A DNA stretch of 64,000 nucleotides, taken from Levilactobacillus suantsaii (lineage in GTDB: Bacteria > Bacillota > Bacilli > Lactobacillales > Lactobacillaceae). Below, in pieces: positions 33,230 to 42,074 of the stretch; the stretch's first letter is position 1, and each line of letters opens with the position of its first letter. The stretch is from NCBI RefSeq assembly GCF_004115745.1, contig NZ_QXIL01000002.1, positions 1 through 64,000 on the forward strand, in the 5' to 3' direction. A program made the translations under genes and the position numbers. The notes beneath the pieces were generated by a model. That model had not been told where the DNA came from and did not search any database. It saw nothing but the letters and a program-made list of their open reading frames with translations.

Positions 33230-35590
33230 TTAGAAGCGAACGACGGTCGACCCGTCGCCACCAGCATTAGCGGGCGAGAAACCGAAACTCTTGACGCGCT
33301 TATTACGTTTCAAGTAGTCGGTCACCCCCTTACGCAATGCCCCGGTCCCCTTGCCGTGAATAATCGTCACGGTCGGGTAACCCGCGAGTAACGCGGCATC
33401 GATGTAGCGGTCGACTTCGGCCATCGCCTCGTCGTAGCGGTGCCCCCGCAGATCCAAAGTTGGTGACATCCCGCTCGACCCAGTCCGGCGTACCGATGCT
33501 CGGGGTTGCTTCTTTGATTTAGCGGGATCGGCACCCTTTTCAAGGTCCGACGTGGCAATCTTCATCTTCAAGATGCCCAATTGAACTTCCCAGTGGTCGT
33601 CGTCGAGTTGTTGCATCAAGACGCCTTGTTGGCCGTACGACTTGACCAGCACGTTATCACCCTTCTTGAAGGTATGCTTCGCCTTTTCCCGGCGGAGAAC
33701 CTTGTTTTTCTTCAGGCCCGTATCTTGTTGGATGGCGTTCAACGCGCCTTGCGCGGCAATCAACTCATCTTCTTTGACCACACTGCGCCCCGCATCGAGT
33801 TGTTTCTTTCGCAGGTCAGAAATGATCTTGTTGGCCCGCTTACGTGACTCGTCCACTAATCGGTTGGCCTCCTGTTTGGCCGTCGTCATCAGGTGGTCTT
33901 TTTGCTGCTGATACTGGTCAAATTGGTGTTGCAACTCGTGGTGCAGTTCCGTGGCTTCCTTCAGTTGCGTGGCCAATTCGGCCGCATGGCTATCAGCCAC
34001 GCGTTTTTGCTCGGTCAAGTCACTGATCATGGCGTTCAAGTCTTGGCTATCCTGGTCGGTCAAGCCCCGCGCCGCCGCCACGACTTGGCTAGGCATTCCT
34101 AAACGGGCCGCGATATCTAACGCGTTACTGCGCCCCGGAATCCCAATCAACAACCGATAAGTCGGTTGCAAACTTTCGGCGTCGAACTCCATGCTGGCGT
34201 TGATGGTCTCCGGCCGGTTATACCCGTAAGCCTTGAGTTCCGGGTAGTGGGTCGACACCATCACGTAACTGCCCAAAGTCCCAATCTGGTCCAAAATGGC
34301 AATCGCCAGTGCGGCCCCTTCTTGAGGGTCGGTCCCAGCACCCAGTTCGTCGATAACAATCAGGCTATTTTCATCGGCCTGTTTCAAGATGCCGACGATG
34401 TTTTCCATGTGCCCCGAGAAGGTACTTAGGCTTTGTTCGATGGATTGTTCGTCTCCAATATCGGCAAAAATATCGTCGAAGACGCCAATCACACTGTTCT
34501 CGTTGGCTGGAATAAAAAGACCGGACTGACCCATCAACTGGACCAACGCCAGGGTTTTCAAGGTGATGGTCTTCCCACCAGTGTTGGGCCCAGTGACGAT
34601 GATGGTCTTGTAATCCTGACCGATTGCGATGTCGTTAGCCACAACCTTTTTTTGGTCGATCAACGGGTGCCGCGCTTGGCGCAGGTTCACCTGATTAGTC
34701 GTCGACAATTTGGGTTCTGTGGCGTGCAAGTGATGCGCGTACTGGGCCTTGGCGTTGATAAAGTCAAAGTGCCCTAAAATTTCAGCGTTACGTAAGATTT
34801 CTTGTTGGTACGGCGTCAGTAAGGCGGTCAATTCCGCTAACAGACGCTGCTCTTCGTGCCGTTCGTCCATCTGGTTTTGCCGCAAACGGTTATTCAAACT
34901 AACCACCGCTTGCGGTTCAATAAACAGGGTCTGCCCACTGGCACTTTGGTCGTGGACGATGCCCCCGAAGTGTTGCTTATATTCCGAACGGACCGGCAAC
35001 ACGTAGCGGTCGTCGCGAATCGTTACGATGGTCTCGCTTAAATACTTGGCGTCCTTGCCCCGGGTGTACTGATCCATACTTTGACGAATGGCCGCCGCCG
35101 TTTGGGTGATGTGTTGGCGAATCTGGCGTAACTCCGGTGACGCGTCGTCAGTTAGATGACCGTCTCCTTCTAACGACGTGCGTAACCGCCGCGTCACGTC
35201 TGGTAAAGTCACTAATTCGTGGACTTCTTGGTCTAGTACGCGTAGGTCAACTTCTTTATCCGCCAACTGTTCAAAGAACCGGACCACGGAACTGGTCGTC
35301 CACAGGATTCGACTAATTTGCGCTAATTCCAGACCGTTTAAAACGGCTTCTAAGGCCAACCGTTTCAAATGCGGGCGAATGTCATCTAGTTTCGGCAACG
35401 GAATCCCACTTTCTAAGCGGTAAATATCCGCGCCGTCACGAGATTCATCTAACCAACGCTGTAACTGCTCACTATCGGCCGTGGGCTGTAAGTGATCGAG
35501 TTCTCGGCGACCAGCCGCCGAGACCAAGTAGTGCTGGATAGCTTGCTTGATGCGCCCATACTCCATGATGCTGAGTGTTTTTTGGTTCAT
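33230..35590 (-). CDS. mutS2: MutS2 endonuclease / ribosome-splitting ATPase
   Basis: A 786-residue MutS2. A core and lever region (1-320) without the MutS mismatch-recognition domain is followed by the ATPase: Walker A GPNTGGKTITL (about residue 335), Walker B LIVIDELGAGTDP and VSTHYPELK. A long coiled coil (about 515-620), a KOW-like segment and a C-terminal Smr domain (LDLRGHRYDEAMAEVD and HGKGTGALR, about 712-786) complete it. MutS2 has been linked to recombination suppression and to rescue of collided ribosomes. GAGGAG lies 6 nt before the ATG. It is preceded by zapA and the broken cvpA. Confidence 0.96.
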   Translation of the reverse strand: MNQKTLSIMEYGRIKQAIQHYLVSAAGRRELDHLQPTADSEQLQRWLDESRDGADIYRLESGIPLPKLDDIRPHLKRLALEAVLNGLELAQISRILWTTSSVVRFFEQLADKEVDLRVLDQEVHELVTLPDVTRRLRTSLEGDGHLTDDASPELRQIRQHITQTAAAIRQSMDQYTRGKDAKYLSETIVTIRDDRYVLPVRSEYKQHFGGIVHDQSASGQTLFIEPQAVVSLNNRLRQNQMDERHEEQRLLAELTALLTPYQQEILRNAEILGHFDFINAKAQYAHHLHATEPKLSTTNQVNLRQARHPLIDQKKVVANDIAIGQDYKTIIVTGPNTGGKTITLKTLALVQLMGQSGLFIPANENSVIGVFDDIFADIGDEQSIEQSLSTFSGHMENIVGILKQADENSLIVIDELGAGTDPQEGAALAIAILDQIGTLGSYVMVSTHYPELKAYGYNRPETINASMEFDAESLQPTYRLLIGIPGRSNALDIAARLGMPSQVVAAARGLTDQDSQDLNAMISDLTEQKRVADSHAAELATQLKEATELHHELQHQFDQYQQQKDHLMTTAKQEANRLVDESRKRANKIISDLRKKQLDAGRSVVKEDELIAAQGALNAIQQDTGLKKNKVLRREKAKHTFKKGDNVLVKSYGQQGVLMQQLDDDHWEVQLGILKMKIATSDLEKGADPAKSKKQPRASVRRTGSSGMSPTLDLRGHRYDEAMAEVDRYIDAALLAGYPTVTIIHGKGTGALRKGVTDYLKRNKRVKSFGFSPANAGGDGSTVVRF

Positions 35591-35616
35591 GTGTAACTCC
35601 TCTCACAAAGGGCTCC

Positions 35617-36143
35617 CTAGGACTTGGTCAACCACCAGTCATAAATCTGATAAGACAAGCCAGGGGTCTGTTTCACGATCCACTGCGCCGCAGGAGACGC
35701 CTGGTAGGTCGTTTGAAACCCGGTAATGGGTAATAAAATCAATAAATTCAAAATTAAAAAGATAACCACATAACGAATCACTAAGTTGATCAAACCGCCA
35801 GCTAAGGCGTTCACTTGGTGGACGACCGGTAGCTTAGTCGCCCGGTTCAACCCAAACGACGGCGCACGATAAAGTAGCCCACGGTCAGGATGGCGGAAAA
35901 AGCCAACCCATTCAAGAAAAAGTGGCTACTTTGGCCAGCCGTTACCGCACTGACCGAACTATTCAGATTCAAGTTGCCCACGAATTGACTGAGGCCCGTT
36001 GCCACCGGCTGGGCGCCAAATCGAGCTGCCACCCAGACCACGAGGTACCCCACGGTCAATAAAATTTGGATCACGAACCCGCGCCGATAACCACGGTGAA
36101 AGCCCCAAGCTAAAATCACTAAAATTCCGAGACTGAGTAACAC
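35617..36143 (-). pseudogene. cvpA: CvpA family membrane protein, split by a frameshift
   Basis: Two reading frames together spell one CvpA-type protein of about 175 residues. The first part (GTG 36143 to a TGA at 35847) has two to three membrane helices (LSLGILVILAWGFHRGYRRG, GLAFSAILTVGYFIVRRRLG). The second (35850 to 35617) continues with LNRATKLPVVHQVNALAGG and a further helix. They meet at GGTTGAACC, where a -1 shift on GGT would join them; the second half could also start at the overlapping TTG. Whether this is a true mutation, translational coupling, programmed frameshifting or a read error cannot be told. It lies between zapA and mutS2 as usual. Confidence 0.75.
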
Positions 36144-36144
36144 C

Positions 36145-36456
36145 CTAAGCCCCCGTTTCTGGTGAGTGCGGTCGGGGAGTGTGGTCCTCCGTATCCGCGG
36201 ACGTCTTCTGCGCATTGGGGGCTTTTTGCTGATTCTGAGCCTTGGCCGCCATCTTCAATTGATCCGAAATGGCGTTAAACGCCATTAAAACTGCCGCATC
36301 TTCCTTACTGATATCCGGAGATACCTTTTTCAATTGGTCGAATTGTTCATTCAATAAAGTGGTTACGGCACGCATATGGTCATCGGTTGCTTGACCCACG
36401 ATGGTGTAGGGCTTGCCCGCAATCACCGCCTTAAAGCGGTGGGTCTGTTCTGTCAT
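36145..36456 (-). CDS. zapA: Cell division protein ZapA
   Basis: A 103-residue ZapA: the N-terminal part (HRFKAVIAGKPYTIVGQATDDHMRAVTTLLNEQFDQLK) matches the family head domain, then a helical region (AAVLMAFNAISDQLKMAAKAQ) and a Pro/Thr-rich tail. ZapA bundles FtsZ protofilaments at the division ring. GGGGG lies 8 nt before the ATG, and TGGTAAAAT upstream (36489-36494) offers an extended -10. It starts the zapA-cvpA-mutS2 operon. Confidence 0.92.
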   Translation of the reverse strand: MTEQTHRFKAVIAGKPYTIVGQATDDHMRAVTTLLNEQFDQLKKVSPDISKEDAAVLMAFNAISDQLKMAAKAQNQQKAPNAQKTSADTEDHTPRPHSPETGA

Positions 36457-36488
36457 CTCATCATCCCCCTATTTTCCACAATGCCTTA

Positions 36489-36494
36489 ATTTTA
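36489..36494 (-). promoter_or_regulatory. Extended -10 promoter of the zapA operon
   Basis: TGGTAAAAT on the minus strand carries a TGn-extended TAAAAT hexamer 33 bp before the zapA start. Confidence 0.45.
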
Positions 36495-36547
36495 CCATTA
36501 ATTGGGAGTTGGGCCTAGTTTTGACACACACCAAAATGAGCCCAAAC

Positions 36548-36570
36548 AAAAAGGGCGGTCATCCGCCCCT
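36548..36570 (-). terminator. Terminator of the ireB-ruvX-yrzB operon
   Basis: On the minus strand AGGGGCGG pairs with CCGCCCT around a 4-nt loop and is followed by TTTTTG. Confidence 0.88.
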
Positions 36571-36585
36571 CATTGCCCGCTTGCT

Positions 36586-36894
36586 TTACTTTTTGCCCGC
36601 GTTCGGGTCGATGGTACCATCCGCTAAGAAGGTGTTCAAAACGGATTCGACCATGTCCCATTCTTCGTCGGATTCGATCAATTGAAGATCGCCGCCGGAA
36701 GGATTAGCCGGGTCATCGTCAGCCGGTAAGGCATAGGCCTGAATGTCGACTTCTTCGTCGTCACTCTTACCAGCCGGGTAAATCAAAATGTAAGATTTAC
36801 CAAAGTCGTCGGATTCAAACGTGAATAACACGTCGTATAACTCTTCGTTACCATTTTCATCAACTAATGTAATTTGTTCTTGGTCTTCGTTCAT
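36586..36894 (-). CDS. DUF1292 domain protein (YrzB)
   Basis: A 102-residue acidic protein of the DUF1292/YrzB family: ITLVDENGNEELYDVLFTFES, KSYILIYPAG and a closing WDMVESVLNTFL segment. The function is unknown; the gene is always found with ruvX and ireB in Firmicutes. The start is ATG at 36894 behind GTGAGG; an ATG 12 nt upstream overlaps ruvX and is less well placed. It is last in its operon. Confidence 0.88.
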   Translation of the reverse strand: MNEDQEQITLVDENGNEELYDVLFTFESDDFGKSYILIYPAGKSDDEEVDIQAYALPADDDPANPSGGDLQLIESDEEWDMVESVLNTFLADGTIDPNAGKK

Positions 36895-36902
36895 GGGAAA
36901 CC

Positions 36903-37340
36903 TCACTTTTCTCGGGTTAATTTGCCTTTACGATCCAAATAATTCTGCAAAATCAACCCAGCTGCTAATTTGTCAATGACACGCTTGCGTTTCCGCCGTG
37001 ACGTGTCTGCTTGTTCCACTAACATACGCTCCGCTTCAACCGTTGTCAACCGTTCGTCTTCGTAATCGACCGGTAAGTGAAACCGATCCGTTAACATTTG
37101 ACCGTAACGTTGCGAAGCCGCCACACGCGGGCCTAAGGTATTGTTCATGTTCTTAGGTAATCCGACCACGAAACCGTCAACTTCATGGGCCTTGACCAGT
37201 TCCGCCACGCGGTCCAAGCCAAACACCTCTTGATCTTCATCAATTGGAATGATCTCAACCCCTTGAGCCGTCCAGCCCAAGGCGTCGCTCACGGCGACCC
37301 CCACGGTTCGTGATCCGACGTCTAGTCCCATTAACTTCAT
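36903..37340 (-). CDS. ruvX: Holliday junction resolvase RuvX/YqgF
   Basis: A 145-residue RNase H-like protein. [15 protein letters not shown] carries the first catalytic Asp, [16 protein letters not shown] the middle motif with [13 protein letters not shown], and the last Asp is in [16 protein letters not shown]. Members resolve Holliday junctions or mature 16S rRNA ends. It overlaps ireB by 4 nt (ATGA), implying translational coupling. Confidence 0.95.
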   Translation of the reverse strand: MKLMGLDVGSRTVGVAVSDALGWTAQGVEIIPIDEDQEVFGLDRVAELVKAHEVDGFVVGLPKNMNNTLGPRVAASQRYGQMLTDRFHLPVDYEDERLTTVEAERMLVEQADTSRRKRKRVIDKLAAGLILQNYLDRKGKLTREK

Positions 37341-37609
37341 GAAGGTTTCACCGGTCCATTCTGATTAAGATAGAAACGCACGAGTTCTTCAATAATCTCG
37401 TCACGTTCGTGTTTGCGAATTAAATTCCGCGCATCATTGATTCGCGGGATGTACGCAGGATCGCCTGATAGCAGGTACCCGACAATCTGATTAATGGGAT
37501 TATACCCCTTCTCTTCCAGTGCCTGATAAACCGTTACCAGTGTCTCATGAACATCCTTTGGCTGGTTGGCGCCAAAATCAAAATACATCGTTTTGTCTAA
37601 TGAACTCAC
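37337..37609 (-). CDS. ireB: IreB family regulatory phosphoprotein (YrzL, UPF0297)
   Basis: A 90-residue protein: [53 protein letters not shown] and ELVRFYL are the family hallmarks. In Enterococcus, IreB is phosphorylated on N-terminal threonines by the PASTA kinase IreK and lowers cephalosporin resistance. The start is GTG at 37609; nothing else fits the short family length. It is the first gene of ireB-ruvX-yrzB. Confidence 0.93.
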   Translation of the reverse strand: MSSLDKTMYFDFGANQPKDVHETLVTVYQALEEKGYNPINQIVGYLLSGDPAYIPRINDARNLIRKHERDEIIEELVRFYLNQNGPVKPS

Positions 37610-37644
37610 TATATCACACCCCCGTACTTCCTCACTTAGTCTTA

Positions 37645-37673
37645 ATTTTACTCGATTGCCCGTTAAACTACAA
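37645..37673 (-). promoter_or_regulatory. Promoter of the ireB-ruvX-yrzB operon
   Basis: On the minus strand TTGTAG (37668-37673) and TAAAAT (37645-37650) are 17 bp apart, about 36 bp before the GTG. Confidence 0.65.
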
Positions 37674-37796
37674 CGACGGGCCTCCAATGTAATGTTTTCG
37701 TAATACTCTTAACCACTTTGGGGTGCCAACGCAAAGACGGCGCGGCCACTAGTTACGCGTCCTCACCGTCCTTACCATTTTCAGTCTCGTAACCGG

Positions 37797-40436
37797 TTAA
37801 TCTTGGGCACTTAACCAATCATTAGCGGCCTGCATCGCATCCGGCAAGCCCGCTGGGTTCTTGCCACCGGCTTGAGCTAGGTTCGGCCGGCCGCCACCGC
37901 CACCGTTAATCTTCGGGGCAATGGCTTTAATCAAATCACCGGCCTTGACTTGCTTTTGCTTGTCGGCACTGACCGCCACAATCAGATTAGCCTTACCGTT
38001 GACCTCGGCCCCCAAGACCAAGACGTCGGATAACGCCTTGTCGCGCCAAGTGTCAGCTAAGGCTCGCAACTGGTCCATCTTGGAGACTTGGACGGTCCCG
38101 CTAATCAACCGATATTGACCAGCCGTTTCGACGTGGTCAAAGACCGCTCCAGCTTGTTGACCGGCCAACTTGCCTTCCAAGGTCGCCTGCTTCTGTTGTA
38201 AGTCCTTGACCTGGGCTTGTAAGGCCTGCAGACGTATCTCAACTTCGCTGGTCTGGGTGACCTTCAAATCGCCCGCAACCCGATCCAAGACGTTACTCCG
38301 GTCATTCAAGTAACGGTAAGCGGCCGCCGAGGTCACGGCTTCGATTCGCCGCACACCGGCGCCGACCCCGGATTCCGAGGTAATCTTGAACAAGCCGATT
38401 TCATTGGTGTTGCGGACATGGTTCCCGCCACAGAATTCCGTGACGTAATCGCCGGCGCTCACCACGCGGACCGTCTTGCCGTACTTTTCACTGAACAACG
38501 CGATGGCGCCCATCTTCTTAGCACTGTCGATGTCGGTCACGACCGTGTTCACCGGCAATTCGTCAAAAATCTTTTGGTTGACGATGGCTTCGGCCTTCGC
38601 CAAATCAGCCGGGTCGACTTGGCCAAAGTGGGTAAAGTCAAACCGCAGGTAGTCGCCTTCAACTAAGGAACCGGCCTGTTGAGTGTGTTCGCCAAAGACA
38701 TCGCGTAACGCCTTGTCCAACAAATGCGTTGCGGTATGGTTCTTTTCGACCTTGCTGTGGAAGACTGGGTCGACCTTGAGTTCGTACGTGGTGCCCTTTT
38801 TCAGTGGCGCTACGACATCTAAGGTGTGCAGGTTCTGGCCGTTCGGGGCATGTTGCACGTCCGTCACGTGAGCCACGACCTGACCATCCAAGTCATAAAT
38901 GTCCCCGTGGTCGGCGACTTGGCCCCCCATCTCGGCGTAGAACGGCGTCTGAGCAAACATGGCTTCGGCCGTCCCAGTGGTGACTTCGTCGGTCAACTGG
39001 TCGTTAGCCACTAATTCGACCAAGTCACTCTTAGCCGTCAGCTGCGTGTACCCCACGTATTCACTCGGGGTTTTGACGTTGATCAACAAGTCGTGTTGTA
39101 AGCCCATGGCCTTTTGCTTACCGCGCGCATTACGAGCCCGGTCCCGTTGCTTTTGCATCTCGACCTTGAATCCGTCTTGATCGACCGTGACGCCCTGATC
39201 GATGGCGTATTCCTGGGTCAGTTCAACCGGGAAGCCGTAGGTATCGTACAATTTGAAGGCGTCAGCCCCATTAATTTGCTTCTTCCCCGTTTGCTTGAGA
39301 TCGGCGATTAAACCGTTCAAGAGGTCCAAGCCACCGGTCAGCGTTTCGCCGAACCGGTCTTCTTCAGAGCGCACAATCTTTGCGATGTAGTCCTTTTGCT
39401 TTAAGACTTCTGGGTAGTAGGACTGCATGATTTGCCCCACGATGGGCACTAATTGGTCCAAGAAGGCGCCTTGAATCCCGAGCTTCTGCCCGTTGACAAC
39501 GGCCCGACGAATCAAGCGCCGGATGACATAGCCGCGGCCTTCGTTACTTGGCAACGCCCCGTCACCGATGGCAAAAGTGATGGCCCGCGCATGGTCAGCA
39601 ATGACCTTAAAGGAGATGTCATCTTCCTTGTCAGCACCGTAATGCTTGTTGTCACTTAAGGCTTGCGTCTTTTCAATCAGCGGCATGAACAAGTCGGTCT
39701 CAAAGTTGGTCCGGGCGTTTTGGAAAATCGAGACGACCCGTTCCAGCCCCATCCCCGTATCAATGTTCTTCCGCGGTAACGGCTTGTAGCTGCCGTCTGG
39801 TTCGTGGTTGAACTGGGAGAAGACGATGTTCCAAACTTCCAGATACCGTTCATTTTCACCACCCGGGTAGTTTTCCGGGTCGTCCGGTGCTAAGTTGTTG
39901 AAGTCTTCGCCCCGGTCATAGAAAATTTCGGAGTCGGGTCCCGAAGGCCCTTCACCGATATCCCAAAAGTTGTCTTCCACCGCGATGATGTGGTCGGGGG
40001 CGACCCCGGCCTTTTCCCAGTCTTCCTTAGCGACCGTATCCTTGGGGTAGACCGTCATGTACAGCTTATCGGGGTCCCAGCCGAACCAGTCGGGCGACGT
40101 TAAGAGTTCCCAAGCCCAGGTGATGGCTTCTTTTTTAAAGTAATCACCCACCGAGAAGTTCCCTAACATTTCAAATAACGTGTGGTGCCGGGCGGTCCGA
40201 CCGACATTTTCGATATCGTTGGTCCGGATACTCTTCTGTGAACTGGTCAGCCGCGGGTTTTCGGGAACCACTTGGCCACTGAAATACTTTTTCATGGTTG
40301 CTACTCCGGAATTGATCCAGAGTAAGGACGGGTCATCCTTCGGCACCAGCGAGGCGCTGGGTTCAATGGTGTGTCCCTTGGACTTGAAGAAGTCGAGATA
40401 CATCTGCCGAATCTGACTACTGCTTAGCTCTTTCAT
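37797..40436 (-). CDS. alaS: Alanyl-tRNA synthetase
   Basis: An 879-residue class II synthetase that attaches alanine to tRNA-Ala. The catalytic domain (1-360; RQMYLDFFKSKGH, RHHTLFEMLGNFS, RGYVIRRLIRRA), the editing domain with zinc ligands HTATHLLD and CGGNH (about 565-670), and the C-Ala domain with GGGGGRPNLAQAGG near the end are complete. GGAGG lies about 10 nt before the ATG. The message begins with a T-box leader, so expression should rise when uncharged tRNA-Ala accumulates. Confidence 0.98.
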   Translation of the reverse strand: MKELSSSQIRQMYLDFFKSKGHTIEPSASLVPKDDPSLLWINSGVATMKKYFSGQVVPENPRLTSSQKSIRTNDIENVGRTARHHTLFEMLGNFSVGDYFKKEAITWAWELLTSPDWFGWDPDKLYMTVYPKDTVAKEDWEKAGVAPDHIIAVEDNFWDIGEGPSGPDSEIFYDRGEDFNNLAPDDPENYPGGENERYLEVWNIVFSQFNHEPDGSYKPLPRKNIDTGMGLERVVSIFQNARTNFETDLFMPLIEKTQALSDNKHYGADKEDDISFKVIADHARAITFAIGDGALPSNEGRGYVIRRLIRRAVVNGQKLGIQGAFLDQLVPIVGQIMQSYYPEVLKQKDYIAKIVRSEEDRFGETLTGGLDLLNGLIADLKQTGKKQINGADAFKLYDTYGFPVELTQEYAIDQGVTVDQDGFKVEMQKQRDRARNARGKQKAMGLQHDLLINVKTPSEYVGYTQLTAKSDLVELVANDQLTDEVTTGTAEAMFAQTPFYAEMGGQVADHGDIYDLDGQVVAHVTDVQHAPNGQNLHTLDVVAPLKKGTTYELKVDPVFHSKVEKNHTATHLLDKALRDVFGEHTQQAGSLVEGDYLRFDFTHFGQVDPADLAKAEAIVNQKIFDELPVNTVVTDIDSAKKMGAIALFSEKYGKTVRVVSAGDYVTEFCGGNHVRNTNEIGLFKITSESGVGAGVRRIEAVTSAAAYRYLNDRSNVLDRVAGDLKVTQTSEVEIRLQALQAQVKDLQQKQATLEGKLAGQQAGAVFDHVETAGQYRLISGTVQVSKMDQLRALADTWRDKALSDVLVLGAEVNGKANLIVAVSADKQKQVKAGDLIKAIAPKINGGGGGRPNLAQAGGKNPAGLPDAMQAANDWLSAQD

Positions 40437-40442
40437 CTCTTA

Positions 40443-40672
40443 AATACCTCCAAAAAAAGATAAAAACACCGTTGCCCGTAAAGACGCCGAAGCGCGGTAC
40501 CACTTTACTTGCAACGATGTTTAGTCGTTAACCTCTTAAACTCATAACGCCGAGTCGCGATGTTGCCTGCGAGGGAGCACCAATTGGGGTCGAGTCGTTT
40601 TTCACAGCACCCAAAACGTTTCTGAAAGTCGGGCCCCACCGGTATATCCTCTATGCTTATTTAATTGTCCAC
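40443..40672 (-). promoter_or_regulatory. T-box riboswitch leader of alaS
   Basis: The conserved T-box AGTGGTACCGCG lies at 40493-40504 on the minus strand. Downstream, CGTTGC with GTAAAG can pair with CTTTAC and GCAACG to form a terminator ending in T-runs, competing with the antiterminator that includes the T-box. Stem I occupies the upstream half. A GCU alanine specifier codon is possible near 40577 but not certain. Uncharged tRNA-Ala would allow read-through into alaS. Confidence 0.9.
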
Positions 40673-40677
40673 TTGAA

Positions 40678-40706
40678 ATTATAGGTGGCCGGTTGGCACT
40701 TGTCAA
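40678..40706 (-). promoter_or_regulatory. Consensus promoter of the alaS T-box leader
   Basis: On the minus strand TTGACA (40701-40706) and TATAAT (40678-40683) are exactly 17 bp apart, a perfect sigma-A promoter just after the cshB stop. Confidence 0.93.
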
Positions 40707-40714
40707 TCGCAAGT

Positions 40715-42073
40715 CTATTGGTAACGATTGGACTCGCGTTTGCGCCGTTTTCGTTCGGCCCGGGCCGCAGCCCGTTGTTCGATCCGGCGTTCCTGGTCCT
40801 TCTTGTGGTGAATGGCTTGCTTGATCTGGTGCTTGTAGCCGGGTTTAATCTTCTTTTTCTTCTTCTTGACCAGGCCAATCAGCGTTGGGTCCAGCTTTTG
40901 GGTGGACTTATTGCGCTTCTTTCGCCGGTTCCGGTCGTAAGAGTCGACGACTTCACCGTTGCTGATGCGCTTAGGTTTGAAGTGCACGCCGAGTTCTTCG
41001 ATGGCCGCAACCTGGGCCTCTTCCCCTGGGGAGTACAGGGTGATGGCCGTTCCTGGCATCCCCTGACGACCCGTCCGGCCGACCCGGTGAATGAAGAAGT
41101 CGAGATCTTCCGGAATATCATCGTTGATGACGTGCGAGACCCCTTCAATGTCAATTCCTCGAGCCGCCAAATCGGTCGCCACGACGTATTGGAATTGCAG
41201 GTTCTTGACTTCGCGCATCACCCGTTTACGTTCCCGCGGCTTGATGTCGCCGTGAATCATGGCGACTTTCAGTCCCTGGTTCTTCAGGTAATCGTGGAGT
41301 TCTTCCACCCGCTTCTTGGTGTTGGCAAAAATCAGCACCAGGTAGGGTTCTCCCATCGTAATTAGTTGGTAAATCAACTGGTTACGGTTCTTCCCCTTAG
41401 TCGAAATCAACCAGTTATCGATAGTATCACTGATAATCGAGGTCACTGGGATCTCTTCGATGACCGGTTGGTTCATGTACTTGCGTAAGAACGGGTTCAA
41501 CCGTTGCGGGATGGTCGCGGAAAAGACCATCATCTGCAGGTCGTGCGGCATCCGGGCCGCAATCTTATCGACCTGATCCAAGAACCCGAGGTCCAAGGTC
41601 ATGTCGGCTTCGTCCACCACGAATTGGTGCGCCGTATGCACGTCTAGGGCTTGTGATTGAATCAGATCCAAGACCCGGCCGGGGGTCCCGATGACCAATT
41701 GTGGTTGGAAATGGTGCAATTTATTGACCTGACGCTGCTTGTCAGTCCCCCCGACGTAGTTGCCAATCCGAATCTCAAAGGGGGCTTCGGCGGCTAACTG
41801 TTCAGCCGCCGTGTGGATCTGGTAGGCCAACTCCCGACTGGGGGTCGTGATAACGGCCTGGACCTGGTTCTCACTGGTCAGCTGGTTAAAAATGGGCAGT
41901 AAGAACGTGTGGGTTTTCCCGCTCCCGGTCTGGGATTGGCCGACGACGTCCTTGCCCGCAGCAATGATGGGAATCAATTTTTCCTGCACGGCGGTCGGCT
42001 GTTTGAAGCCAATCTTTTTTAAGGCCGTCATCAAATATGGCTGCAAGTGAAACTCGCTAAAATTTGCGGTCAT
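40715..42073 (-). CDS. cshB: DEAD-box RNA helicase, CshB-like
   Basis: A 452-residue helicase. Q motif FKQPTAVQEKLIP, motif I GQSQTGSGKTHTFLLP, Ia TPSRELAYQI, motif II VDEADMTLD (a VDEAD variant), motif III FSATIP and motif VI HRVGRTGRQG are present in two RecA-like domains (about 1-210, 215-375). The C-terminal 70 residues are Lys/Arg-rich and likely bind RNA. CshB-type helicases help cold growth and RNA turnover. The start is ATG 42073, 6 nt after AAGGAG, 1 nt from the nrnA stop. Confidence 0.93.
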   Translation of the reverse strand: MTANFSEFHLQPYLMTALKKIGFKQPTAVQEKLIPIIAAGKDVVGQSQTGSGKTHTFLLPIFNQLTSENQVQAVITTPSRELAYQIHTAAEQLAAEAPFEIRIGNYVGGTDKQRQVNKLHHFQPQLVIGTPGRVLDLIQSQALDVHTAHQFVVDEADMTLDLGFLDQVDKIAARMPHDLQMMVFSATIPQRLNPFLRKYMNQPVIEEIPVTSIISDTIDNWLISTKGKNRNQLIYQLITMGEPYLVLIFANTKKRVEELHDYLKNQGLKVAMIHGDIKPRERKRVMREVKNLQFQYVVATDLAARGIDIEGVSHVINDDIPEDLDFFIHRVGRTGRQGMPGTAITLYSPGEEAQVAAIEELGVHFKPKRISNGEVVDSYDRNRRKKRNKSTQKLDPTLIGLVKKKKKKIKPGYKHQIKQAIHHKKDQERRIEQRAAARAERKRRKRESNRYQ

Positions 42074-42074
42074 G

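Noticed and set aside
40685-41365. Open frame of 226 codons on the plus strand
   Set aside because: It lies fully antisense to the well-supported helicase gene cshB, is low in diagnostic motifs and has no convincing ribosome binding site; it mirrors the high-GC third positions of cshB.
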